Counted from the first letter of the stretch, positions 7,616 through 14,210 are shown. The stretch is DNA of 15,102 bases from an uncultured Elusimicrobia bacterium (GCA_900321865.1 ONXP01000070.1:1-15102), one strand, 5' to 3'. Translations and numbers: made by a program. The notes: generated from the sequence alone by a model not told the origin.

Positions 7616-7864
7616 ATGTTAGCCGAAAAAAAAATATATTATGTAAATTTTAAAAAACTTGTTTTAAATCTTGGCAAGCCTTGTAAATGCCAGGAAGATG
7701 CTGTATGCATTTGTGATAGTATGAAAACGAAAAAAAATTGTATTTGTCAATTTATATTAAACGAAGAAGAATTTTTAGACAATAAAAGCATTTTAAAAGA
7801 AAAATTTTATATAAAAATAGACGAAGCAGAATTGAAGAAGGTTTTGGATTATTATTCTGAATAA
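7616..7864 (+). CDS. Small Cys-rich protein with three CxC pairs, function unknown
   Basis: This 82-aa protein has no signal peptide or membrane segment. Its centre has CKC at 23-25, CIC at 31-33 and CIC at 42-44, spaced CxC-x5-CxC-x8-CxC, flanked by Lys-rich N-terminal and Glu/Lys-rich C-terminal parts (FLDNKSILKEKF, LKKVLDYYSE). Six paired cysteines in a cytosolic protein suggest binding of metal or an Fe-S cluster, or a redox role. I recognise no family. AGAGG lies five bases before the ATG and is involved in the hairpins just upstream. Its last 13 bases overlap the end of hydE, which runs the other way. Coding is supported by the RBS, the ordered Cys spacing and usage like its neighbours. 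Confidence 0.7.
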   Translation: MLAEKKIYYVNFKKLVLNLGKPCKCQEDAVCICDSMKTKKNCICQFILNEEEFLDNKSILKEKFYIKIDEAELKKVLDYYSE

Positions 7865-8856
7865 AATATTTTTTTATGTTTATGAGAGCCTTTATTATTA
7901 GAGATAAATCTGTTTATAGATTTTAATTTTTGAGCAAAAGAGATCCTTGATTTTTTAGGATCTTCTTTGCTAGAATTTTTCCCTGGATAAATTTCGTATA
8001 ATTTTTTGTATTTCTTTTCTGTGAGATTAAGCATTACGACATTAGCCCCAGATTTTAAGGCTAAAATTTTGCCGTTTTTGCTTAAAGTTTCCATAGCAGT
8101 TGTTGCTGGAATATTTATGTCTTTCATTAAAATTCTAGTTATAGCCATGATTTTTAGAGCTAAGAAAAAATCGCCATTTTTTTCAAAAGCTAGAGGAGTA
8201 TCTGGGTGCGGTATAAATGCCCCAATTCCTATCATATCAGCATCAATATTTTTAAAAAATAAAATATCGTTTGCAATCGATTCTATGGATTGGTTTGGCA
8301 AGCCAACAAGATTTCCTGTTCCTACTTCAAAGTTTAAAGATTTTAAATTTTTCAAACAATTTACCCTATTTTCATAATTCATGTTTGGATGTAAAGATTT
8401 ATATAAATTTTTATCAGTTGTTTCTATTTTTAATAAATATCTGTCAGCCCCAGCCATTTTAAAGTCTTTATAATCAGAAAAACTTCGCTCCCCAATGCTA
8501 AGAGTTATAGCAAGATCTAACTTTTTAATTTTTTCGATAACATAGCATAATTTGTCATTTGTATAAAATGAGTCTTCTCCTGATTGCAAGACTACAGTTT
8601 TATAACCGAGCCTAGAAGCAAGTTCTGCCTGTTTAATTATTTCTTTTAAACTCATTCTGTATCTTTTTATATTTTTATTGGCAGACCGTAGGCCACAATA
8701 TTTACAATTATTTTTGCAATAATTAGAAAATTCTATTAAAGCTCTAAGATGAACTGAATTTCCTACATTTTTATGACGGACAAAATTTGCATAATCTAAG
8801 ACCCTTTTATTTTTAGTTTCCAAAAGTTTTATAATTTTTGATTTTATATCTTTCAT
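7852..8856 (-). CDS. hydE: [FeFe]-hydrogenase maturation radical SAM protein HydE
   Basis: HydE is a radical SAM enzyme that acts with HydG and HydF to build the diiron subcluster of the [FeFe]-hydrogenase H-cluster. The cluster motif CKNNCKYC (Cys47, Cys51, Cys54; CxxxCxxC) is embedded in LRALIEFSNYCKNNCKYCGL, very close to HydE. VLQSGED, LTLSIGE-like TLSIGERS, NLVGLPNQ, IGAFIPHPDTPL and PATTAMETL also fit. This distinguishes it from BioB and from PylB, its nearest relatives. The C-terminal Cys residues that hold an accessory cluster in some HydE proteins are absent (YPGKNSSKED), which is common and does not abolish activity. At 334 aa it is nearly full length. No Shine-Dalgarno sequence is visible before the ATG. 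hydF, hydG and the hydrogenase are not in the window. The gene is convergent with the Cys-rich small gene (13-base overlap) and divergent from the MBL-fold gene. Confidence 0.92.
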   Translation of the reverse strand: MKDIKSKIIKLLETKNKRVLDYANFVRHKNVGNSVHLRALIEFSNYCKNNCKYCGLRSANKNIKRYRMSLKEIIKQAELASRLGYKTVVLQSGEDSFYTNDKLCYVIEKIKKLDLAITLSIGERSFSDYKDFKMAGADRYLLKIETTDKNLYKSLHPNMNYENRVNCLKNLKSLNFEVGTGNLVGLPNQSIESIANDILFFKNIDADMIGIGAFIPHPDTPLAFEKNGDFFLALKIMAITRILMKDINIPATTAMETLSKNGKILALKSGANVVMLNLTEKKYKKLYEIYPGKNSSKEDPKKSRISFAQKLKSINRFISNNKGSHKHKKIFYSE

Positions 8857-8884
8857 AGTAAAAATAATAAAAAACTCTAATATT

Positions 8885-8917
8885 TTTAAAAAAGGATTAA
8901 TGTGAGCATTAAGCCTT
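8885..8917 (-). terminator. Terminator-like hairpin in the hydE leader (possible attenuator)
   Basis: Read on the minus strand, AAGGCTTAATG, loop CTCA and CATTAATCCTT form an 11-bp stem with one mismatch (plus-strand arms 8892-8902 and 8907-8917). A run of six T ending at 8888 follows. No minus-strand gene lies upstream, so it would end either a small RNA or the hydE leader about 30 bases before the hydE start. On the plus strand no T-run follows. Confidence 0.55.
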
Positions 8918-8956
8918 CTATTGAAAATTTTAATTAATAACTATTATTTTTTATCT

Positions 8957-9057
8957 GGACATCTCTTTTTTTAACAACGGAGGCAAAATATGTGTATTTT
9001 TTTTAGCTTGGATTTATCTAGAAAATGCCGTTAATAAATTTTGCTCTTTTTTGTCCC
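8957..9057 (-). ncRNA. Candidate structured leader or small RNA upstream of hydE
   Basis: Within 101 bases several short segments are complementary and interleaved: GGACA/TGTCC (8957-8961 with 9052-9056) closes the region, GCAAAAT/ATTTTGC (8983-8989 with 9038-9044) and AACGG/CCGTT (8976-8980 with 9028-9032) are arranged as an H-type pseudoknot, and ATTTAT/ATAAAT (9012-9017 with 9034-9039) offers an alternative. The region is less AT-rich than its surroundings. On the minus strand a promoter lies just upstream and a terminator-like hairpin lies downstream before hydE, which is a riboswitch-like order. The complementarity is symmetrical, so the plus strand cannot be excluded. No known RNA family was identified. 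Confidence 0.35.
8990..9034 (+). CDS. Possible 14-aa leader peptide
   Basis: ATG 8990 opens a 14-codon frame (M-C-I-F-F-S-L-D-L-S-R-K-C-R, stop TAA at 9032-9034). A strong GGAGG at 8979-8983 lies six bases upstream, as good as the sites before real genes here. It sits within the divergent control region and inside the complementary segments described for 8957-9057. For it to be translated, a plus-strand promoter upstream of 8970 would be needed; none is convincing. It may be chance or a decayed gene start. Confidence 0.25.
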   Translation: MCIFFSLDLSRKCR

Positions 9058-9071
9058 TTTTAGTTTTTCAA

Positions 9072-9099
9072 AATATAACTTACACAAAAAAATATACAA
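9072..9099 (-). promoter_or_regulatory. Candidate minus-strand promoter for the hydE leader
   Basis: On the minus strand TTGTAT (9099-9094), a 16-base spacer and TATATT (9077-9072) would start RNA near 9065, just before the GGGACA that closes the structured region. The hydE leader would be about 210 bases long. It overlaps the plus-strand promoter of the MBL-fold gene. Confidence 0.35.
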
Positions 9100-9110
9100 T
9101 AATCTATAAT
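9080..9110 (+). promoter_or_regulatory. Candidate promoter of the MBL-regulator-permease operon
   Basis: A perfect TATAAT (9105-9110) follows TTACAC (9080-9085) after a long 19-base spacer. RNA would start near 9117, about 50 bases before the MBL-fold gene. The -10 element lies inside the inverted repeat 9096-9121, so a bound regulator would cover it. Confidence 0.45.
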
Positions 9111-9121
9111 TTTTTTATTGT
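9096..9121. promoter_or_regulatory. Inverted repeat over the divergent promoters (candidate operator)
   Basis: ACAATAA (9096-9102) and TTATTGT (9115-9121) are perfect 7-base arms 12 bases apart, centred on the TATAAT of the plus-strand promoter and touching the minus-strand -35. The size suits a winged-helix dimer, and the nearest candidate is the DtxR/MntR-like regulator encoded at 9941. The arms are AT-only apart from one C/G, so chance is a real alternative. Confidence 0.35.
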
Positions 9122-9126
9122 TTTTC

Positions 9127-9161
9127 AAATATTTATTTGATATTTTAAAAATATTTATTTG
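9127..9161. repeat. 13-base direct repeat in the 5' leader of the MBL-fold gene
   Basis: AAATATTTATTTG occurs at 9127-9139 and again at 9149-9161, 22 bases apart (two helical turns). The second copy runs into the GGAGG Shine-Dalgarno. It could be a paired protein site or simply low-complexity sequence. Confidence 0.45.
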
Positions 9162-9169
9162 GAGGAAAT

Positions 9170-9922
9170 ATGAAAATTTTAGCTTTAAAATTTTATGATA
9201 ATGGATTTATGACAGAAAGTTTTGCTTTTGGTGGAACTAGAGATAAAAATAATATTAAAAATATAAGATATAAATCTAGTCTTCAAAATTTTTTAATAGA
9301 TGATGGGAATGAAGTGATTTTAATTGACACAGGGCTTCCTTGTGATACTCCAGATTTTAAAAAAGATGAGAATGCTAATATTTTTATGGGCGATAAAATT
9401 AATACATTTAAAGAGGCATTTGACAAGACTGGATATAAAATTAGTGATGTAAAAAAAATAATAATAACCCATAAACATCCAGATCATACAGGAGAAATAA
9501 AAATGTTTTCTGATGCTAAAATTTATATTTCTAGGTTAGAGGCGGATCAAATGAAACTAGAAGGGGATAATATTATTAAAGTAGATTTTACTGCTGGGAA
9601 ATTTTATAATTTTTTGGAATCAGAGAGAATTACTCCAAATTTAATTATGATAAAGGCTCCGGGACATACTTTGGGAAATTCTATTGTCATATTAGACGAT
9701 CAAGAAAATGGTCTTTTTTATCTTTTTCATGGAGACATTACATATTGCGATGCAGCACTAAAAAATAATGAGCTTTCTGTAGTATTCGAAGATAAAGATA
9801 AGGCTTTAGATACTTTATCAAAAGTTAGAGATTTTATAAAAAATAATAAAACTATATACTGCTCTACTCATTGTCCAGAGGGGTATTTAAATTTAGAAAA
9901 TAAAATAATTCAAAAATTATAA
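9170..9922 (+). CDS. MBL-fold metallo-hydrolase
   Basis: This is a 250-aa stand-alone metallo-beta-lactamase-fold hydrolase with a complete di-metal site: HKHPDH at 101-106 (His101, His103, Asp105, His106), His166 in APGHTLGNS, Asp189 in HGDITYC, and a last His234 in STHCPEG. LIDTGLP at about 51-57 is the usual first motif. There is no signal peptide, so it is cytosolic. Substrates in this fold range from lactones and thioesters to phosphodiesters, and nothing here decides between them. GGAGG lies four bases before the ATG. The regulator gene follows after 18 bases, so it probably shares that operon and its metal control. Confidence 0.88.
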   Translation: MKILALKFYDNGFMTESFAFGGTRDKNNIKNIRYKSSLQNFLIDDGNEVILIDTGLPCDTPDFKKDENANIFMGDKINTFKEAFDKTGYKISDVKKIIITHKHPDHTGEIKMFSDAKIYISRLEADQMKLEGDNIIKVDFTAGKFYNFLESERITPNLIMIKAPGHTLGNSIVILDDQENGLFYLFHGDITYCDAALKNNELSVVFEDKDKALDTLSKVRDFIKNNKTIYCSTHCPEGYLNLENKIIQKL

Positions 9923-9940
9923 GAATTTTTTGGAGATTTT

Positions 9941-10327
9941 ATGAAAAATATTTTAACCGAGTCCTTAGAAAATTATTTAGAAACAATAGCTATGCTAAAA
10001 AGAACTAAAAATTTAGTCAGAGTAAAAGATATTGCAAAGAAATTAAATGTAAAAAATTCTAGTGTTAATATTGCATTAAATATATTGTCAGAAAAAGATT
10101 TAGTTATTCATGAAAGATACGGTTATGTAGATTTGACAGAGAAGGGACAAAAAATAGCAGATGATATTCAATATAAAGAAGATGTAATGTATAAATTTTT
10201 TACAGAAATCTTAAATGTGGATGAAACCGTTGCTAAAAATGATGCTTGTAAAATAGAACATACTATTAGTGATGAAACTTTATCAAAGCTAATATTTTTT
10301 ATAGGCAAACTTAAAAAGGAAAACTAA
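9941..10327 (+). CDS. DtxR/MntR-family metal-dependent transcriptional regulator
   Basis: A 128-aa repressor with an N-terminal winged helix (about 5-75: ENYLETIAML, VKDIAKKLNVKNSSVNIALNIL as the helix-turn-helix, GYVDLTEKGQKIADDI as the wing) and the short dimerisation domain. The SH3-like third domain of DtxR is missing, as in MntR. Metal ligands are mixed: DACKIEH gives Cys103, Glu106 and His107 as in iron-type DtxR, Glu14 matches MntR Glu11, but the position of MntR Asp8/DtxR Met10 is Asn11. The His of the usual RH pair near residue 80 is replaced (YKEDV). It probably senses Fe2+ or Mn2+ and controls the flanking transport genes. It ends one base before the permease start and is 18 bases after the MBL-fold gene. 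Confidence 0.88.
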   Translation: MKNILTESLENYLETIAMLKRTKNLVRVKDIAKKLNVKNSSVNIALNILSEKDLVIHERYGYVDLTEKGQKIADDIQYKEDVMYKFFTEILNVDETVAKNDACKIEHTISDETLSKLIFFIGKLKKEN

Positions 10328-10328
10328 A

Positions 10329-11564
10329 ATGAAAATATTTAGTATTTTTTTTACAATTGTAAACCAAATGTCTTTTTATGTTTTGTTAGGATTTTTTTTA
10401 GCAGGAGTGCTTCATGTTTTTCTTTCAAGTAAAAGTTTTATTAAATATTTATCTAAAGGTAATTTTTTTTCTATTTTTTTATCTTCACTTTTTGGAGTTC
10501 CACTTCCTCTTTGTTCATGTGGGGTCATTCCGACAGCGATAGGGCTTTATAGAGATGGAGCATCAAAAAGTAGTGTGATATCATTTTTGATTTCTACACC
10601 TCAAATAGGAGTAGATTCTATAATTGCTACATATTCACTAATGGGGATAAATTTTGCTTTAGCTAGGGGTTTTTTCGCTTTTATAATTGCTATTTTTTCT
10701 GGAACCATTATAAATATTTTTGACAAAGATAAAAAAGTAGAATCCAAAAATAAAAAAAATGATTGTGACACAACAAATAATTTTAACCTGAAAACCAGCT
10801 CTTTTTTACAAAAAATAAAAGAAGTTTTTCGTTATGGTTTTATAGAAATGCCTAGTGATATAGGAAAATGGCTCTTTTTAGGATTAGTTATAGCAGGGCT
10901 TATCACTTATTTTGTTCCTGACAATTTTTTTATAATATTAAAAAATTATCCAGTTTTTAATATGCTTTTAATTTTAGTTTTTGCTATTCCTATGTATGTT
11001 TGTGCTACAGGTTCTATTCCTATAGTTGCTAGTTTGATCGCAAAAGGCCTTTCGTTTGGCAGTGCTTTTGTTTTTTTAGTGGCAGGACCCGCTACAAATA
11101 TAGCATCTATTTTGATACTTTTAAAAGTATTTGGGAAAAAAACTGTATTTTTATATCTTTCTAGTTTAATATTAGGTAGCCTTTTTATGGGAATTTGTAT
11201 AGATTATTTTTTGCCTTCTGAATGGTTTAAAATCTATGGGGATATTATGCATAATCATAATACAAGTGCTATATTTTATTATATTAAAATTTTGTCATCT
11301 ATCACCTTACTTTTTTTAATAATTTATTCTTTTTTTAGAAAAGAAAAAAATAATGAGTATTTTTTTTGTTATAAAGTTGATGGAATGAGATGCAATAAAT
11401 GTAAGGAAAATGTTTACAAAGTTTTTCAAAATCTTTCAAAAGAAAAAGATATTTTTATTGATATAAAGACTGGGATAGTTTCTCTAAATAAAGAATTAGA
11501 TGAAAAGATTTTGCAAGAAAAAATAGAACTTTTAGGTTTTTCATACAAAGGAAAAATAAGATAA
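10329..11564 (+). CDS. SO_0444-type metal efflux permease with C-terminal HMA domain
   Basis: A polytopic inner-membrane permease of the ArsP_1/YraQ (formerly DUF318) superfamily, most like the SO_0444 Cu/Zn efflux group. The first half carries GVPLPLCSCGVIPTA (Cys62, Cys64) and STPQIGVDS (about 89-97), and the second half a related YVCATGSIPI, the internal pseudo-repeat of the fold. About eight membrane helices are apparent, with a charged cytosolic loop around 133-160. Residues 348-411 form an HMA-like metal-binding domain with GMRCNKC (Cys355, Cys358), as in this subfamily. The role is probably export of a soft or transition metal; which metal cannot be read from sequence. It follows the regulator by one base, and a 96-base gap with an inverted repeat separates it from feoA. 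Confidence 0.85.
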   Translation: MKIFSIFFTIVNQMSFYVLLGFFLAGVLHVFLSSKSFIKYLSKGNFFSIFLSSLFGVPLPLCSCGVIPTAIGLYRDGASKSSVISFLISTPQIGVDSIIATYSLMGINFALARGFFAFIIAIFSGTIINIFDKDKKVESKNKKNDCDTTNNFNLKTSSFLQKIKEVFRYGFIEMPSDIGKWLFLGLVIAGLITYFVPDNFFIILKNYPVFNMLLILVFAIPMYVCATGSIPIVASLIAKGLSFGSAFVFLVAGPATNIASILILLKVFGKKTVFLYLSSLILGSLFMGICIDYFLPSEWFKIYGDIMHNHNTSAIFYYIKILSSITLLFLIIYSFFRKEKNNEYFFCYKVDGMRCNKCKENVYKVFQNLSKEKDIFIDIKTGIVSLNKELDEKILQEKIELLGFSYKGKIR

Positions 11565-11587
11565 TTTTATCTAAGATATAAAAGTCA

Positions 11588-11616
11588 TTGATTTTTTATT
11601 TTTAAAATGTTAGACT
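11588..11616 (+). promoter_or_regulatory. Candidate promoter of the feo operon
   Basis: TTGATT (11588-11593), a 17-base spacer and TAGACT (11611-11616) lie in the 96-base gap after the permease. The -10 element overlaps the left arm of the inverted repeat 11610-11642. TATAAC (11619-11624) is an alternative -10 but lacks a good -35. Confidence 0.35.
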
Positions 11617-11642
11617 TATATAACTTTTTAATATAAGACTAA
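11610..11642. promoter_or_regulatory. 33-base inverted repeat before feoA (operator or attenuator)
   Basis: TTAGACTTATAT (11610-11621) and ATATAAGACTAA (11631-11642) match as inverted arms at 11 of 12 positions around a 9-base spacer. It overlaps the putative feo promoter and lies 18 bases before the feoA ATG. The TTAG...CTAA ends recall DtxR-type boxes, but the site is longer than the 19-base consensus. As RNA it would be a hairpin followed by five T (11643-11647), so a weak terminator is the other reading. Confidence 0.55.
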
Positions 11643-11660
11643 TTTTTAGGAGATTATGAA

Positions 11661-11897
11661 ATGTCAATAGCATTAGACAAACTAGAAAAAAACAAATTAG
11701 CTGTTATAGAAAAAGTAATAACAAAAGATCCTAGACTTACGAAAAAGTTTTTGGCAATGGGAATAATGAAAGGTGAAAAAATCATAATTACTAAAAAAGC
11801 CATTTTTTCTGATCCTATAGAGATTAAAATTAAAAATTTTAATCTTAGCCTTAGGAAAGATGAAGCAGAAAAAATTTATGTATCTTTGGAGGAATAA
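11661..11897 (+). CDS. feoA: FeoA family ferrous iron transport protein (first copy)
   Basis: A 78-aa cytosolic SH3-like FeoA protein, a small partner of the FeoB iron channel. Features are LDKLEKNKLAVIEKV, the FLAMGIMKGEKI turn (family LGLxPGtxi) and the ending SLRKDEAEKIYV, typical of the family. AGGAG is eight bases upstream; an ATG at 11656 is out of frame. The second feoA follows after one base. The two copies are clearly different in sequence, so this is an old duplication or two functional types, not a recent repeat. Confidence 0.9.
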   Translation: MSIALDKLEKNKLAVIEKVITKDPRLTKKFLAMGIMKGEKIIITKKAIFSDPIEIKIKNFNLSLRKDEAEKIYVSLEE

Positions 11898-11898
11898 A

Positions 11899-12126
11899 AT
11901 GAATTTAGTCAATGCCAAGCAGAATGCTTTTATTAAGTTTGTTAGTTTTACTAATTTAATGAAGGATTATAGACAAAAATTAATAGATTTAGGTTTTATT
12001 CCTGGCGAAAAAATGAAAGTTTTAACTAGCAAAGAAGATGGTTTTATAACTGTATTATTGAGAGGAACGAGGCTCGCTATAGATAATGAAAGTGCTTCAA
12101 AAATCTTGGTTAAAGAGGAAAAATAG
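11899..12126 (+). CDS. feoA: FeoA family ferrous iron transport protein (second copy)
   Basis: A 75-aa FeoA-like protein. ATG 11899 was chosen because GGAGG lies six bases upstream and the start is one base after the first feoA; an upstream in-frame ATG at 11860 would lie inside the first feoA. DYRQKLIDLGFIPGEKMKVL contains the LGFIPG motif that is the family hallmark, followed by LLRGTRLAIDNESASKILV. It lies two bases before feoB. Paired FeoA proteins probably act together on FeoB. Confidence 0.9.
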   Translation: MNLVNAKQNAFIKFVSFTNLMKDYRQKLIDLGFIPGEKMKVLTSKEDGFITVLLRGTRLAIDNESASKILVKEEK

Positions 12127-12128
12127 TT

Positions 12129-14210
12129 ATGTCTTATAAAAGCTATACTATTTGTCTAACAGGCAATCCTAATGTTGGGAAATCGAGCATTTTTAATAAT
12201 CTCACTGGATTAAACCAACATGTTGGGAATTATCCAGGGGTCACGATAGAAAAAAAAGAAGGTTTTTTCGTAAAAAATGAATATAAAATAAAAGTTGTAG
12301 ATTTACCTGGAATTTACAGTTTATCAGCGACTTCGGATGATGAAATTGTTAGCAGAAATTTTTTATTAGAAGAAAAACCAGATCTTATAGTAGATATTAT
12401 AGATGCATCAAATTTAGAGAGAAATCTTTATCTTTATGCCCAACTAAAAGAATTAGATATTCCAATTATACTAGCTATGAATATGATGGATATGATGGAA
12501 TCTAATGGGACTATATTAGATTTAAAAAAACTTGAAAAAGATTTTGGGATTCTAAATGTAGCTCTCGTTGCTAATAAAAATATTGGGACTAATGGTTTGA
12601 TTGATAAAATTATAGAAGTTTTATCTACATCTAAAAATGATAAAAAAGAAATTTTCCCTATAGATTTTGGAGAGGAAATTAATGATTTCAAAACAAAAAT
12701 AAAAAATTTTATTTTACAAGACAAAAATTTTTCAAAGAGTCTTCCTTTAGATTTTTTAGCATTATCTTTGATGACAGAAGATGAATATACTTTAAAAAGA
12801 ATATCTTCTTTACCAAATTATGAAAATATAGTTTCTTTTATAAAAAATCAAAAAAATTCTATTTTGAAAAAATACGATGAAGAAATAGAAGTTATCATTG
12901 CTGACAAAATATATTCTTGGATTGATAAAATATTAGAATCTATTTTGTCGCAAAATAACATTAAAAAAAAGAATATTTCTGAAACTATTGATAAAATAGT
13001 TCTAAATAAATTCTTAGCAATTCCAATTTTTGCGATTTTTATGTATTTAATGTTTAAGTTTACATTTACTTGCTCTCTTCCTTTTGTAATTTTGTTTGAA
13101 AAAATAATAGATAACATTTCAAAATTTTTAAACAATACTGTTTCTATAGAAATTATTCGATCTTTTTTAGTTGATGGTTTAGTTGCTGGAGTGGGTGGAG
13201 TTTTGGGCTTTTTTCCTCTGATACTTTTTATGTTTTTTTCAATAGCATTTTTTGAAGATACTGGATATATGGCGAGAGCTGTATTTATAATGGATAGAGT
13301 TATGCGAAAATTTGGACTTCACGGGAAATCCTTTGCTTCTATGATAATAGCGACGAATGGTTGCGGAGTACCAGCTCTCATGGCGACTAGAACAATAGAA
13401 GATAAAAAAGATAGACTGTCTACTTTGCTTGTTACATCTTTTATGATTTGTGGAGCAAAATTACCAATATTTGCTTTGATAATAGGAGCATTTTTTGATG
13501 CAAAGTCTGCCCCAAATATTATGTTTTTAATGTATTTAATTAGCATTTTTTTAGCTCTTGGCAGTAGTTTTTTATTTAGGAAAACTATTTTTAAGGGGGA
13601 GTCTAGCTATTTTGTTATGGAACTTCCGCCTTATAGAATACCACTTCTAAAAAGCTTACTTTTAAAGATGTGGCAGAGAGGGTGCCAGTATTTAAAAAAG
13701 GCTGGAACTATAGTTTTATTTGTTTCTATGATTATATGGTTTGGACTTACTTTCCCAAAAGTAAAAGAAGCAAATTTGATAAATTTATCTAACGAAGAAA
13801 TTAGAACTGTAAAATTAGAAAATAGTTTTATAGGGAAAATAGGGAATTCTTTTGAACCAGTTTTAAAGCCGATAGGTTTTGATGGGAAAATAGGAATAGC
13901 CCTAATTACAGGAATTTTTGCCAAAGAATTAGTAGTTAGCACACTTGGGACAATTTATTCTTTAGGTGAAATAGGGGAGGATGATGAGGAAGGTATTTTA
14001 AAAGATAAATTAAAAAAGGATCCTTTTTGGAATAAGAAAAAAGCTATAACTTTTTTAATATTTTGTCTTATATATATGCCTTGCATTGCATTTGCTAGTG
14101 TTTTTTATAAAGAAGCTGGAGAATTAAAATGGCTTTTATTTCTTATTTTTTGGACTACTTTTCTAAGTTATATTATCTCTTTTTTTGTTTATAATTTATT
14201 AAATATATGA
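12129..14210 (+). CDS. feoB: Ferrous iron transport protein B (FeoB)
   Basis: FeoB is the inner-membrane Fe2+ transporter with a cytosolic G-protein domain. The G domain shows GNPNVGKSS (12-20), a G2 Thr in GVT (37-39), DLPG (58-61) and NMMD (118-121). A helical regulatory domain to about residue 290 follows, then the membrane core with two Gate-type halves: NGCGVPALMATRT (Cys412) and MICGAKLPIFAL (Cys441) are the conserved Cys motifs of the path. The C-terminus ends in membrane helices without a long soluble tail. Its 693 aa are normal. GAGG precedes ATG by about nine bases, and it follows the second feoA by two bases. No frameshift is seen. Confidence 0.97.
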   Translation: MSYKSYTICLTGNPNVGKSSIFNNLTGLNQHVGNYPGVTIEKKEGFFVKNEYKIKVVDLPGIYSLSATSDDEIVSRNFLLEEKPDLIVDIIDASNLERNLYLYAQLKELDIPIILAMNMMDMMESNGTILDLKKLEKDFGILNVALVANKNIGTNGLIDKIIEVLSTSKNDKKEIFPIDFGEEINDFKTKIKNFILQDKNFSKSLPLDFLALSLMTEDEYTLKRISSLPNYENIVSFIKNQKNSILKKYDEEIEVIIADKIYSWIDKILESILSQNNIKKKNISETIDKIVLNKFLAIPIFAIFMYLMFKFTFTCSLPFVILFEKIIDNISKFLNNTVSIEIIRSFLVDGLVAGVGGVLGFFPLILFMFFSIAFFEDTGYMARAVFIMDRVMRKFGLHGKSFASMIIATNGCGVPALMATRTIEDKKDRLSTLLVTSFMICGAKLPIFALIIGAFFDAKSAPNIMFLMYLISIFLALGSSFLFRKTIFKGESSYFVMELPPYRIPLLKSLLLKMWQRGCQYLKKAGTIVLFVSMIIWFGLTFPKVKEANLINLSNEEIRTVKLENSFIGKIGNSFEPVLKPIGFDGKIGIALITGIFAKELVVSTLGTIYSLGEIGEDDEEGILKDKLKKDPFWNKKKAITFLIFCLIYMPCIAFASVFYKEAGELKWLLFLIFWTTFLSYIISFFVYNLLNI

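Noticed and set aside
9000-9019. Minus-strand resemblance to the 3' conserved part of SAM-II/SAM-V riboswitches (GATAAAT...GCTAAAAA)
   Set aside because: Tempting because HydE uses SAM, but the match is short, made from memory, and I could not build a convincing P1 helix and pseudoknot in the SAM-II order. An Rfam covariance search would decide.
9096-9121. Intrinsic terminator formed by the ACAATAA/TTATTGT repeat
   Set aside because: The stem has one G-C pair, the loop holds the T-run, and it lies at a promoter rather than after a gene.
11565-11660. Fur box before feoA
   Set aside because: No stretch resembling GATAATGATAATCATTATC; the TTAG...CTAA inverted repeat fits a DtxR-type site better.
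11860-11899. ATG 11860 as start of the second feoA
   Set aside because: It lies within the first feoA and adds residues foreign to the family; ATG 11899 has GGAGG and starts the FeoA similarity.
12434-13942. Minus-strand ORFs opposite feoB
   Set aside because: Long open frames arise opposite this AT-rich coding sequence; their residues mirror feoB codons and show no domain.
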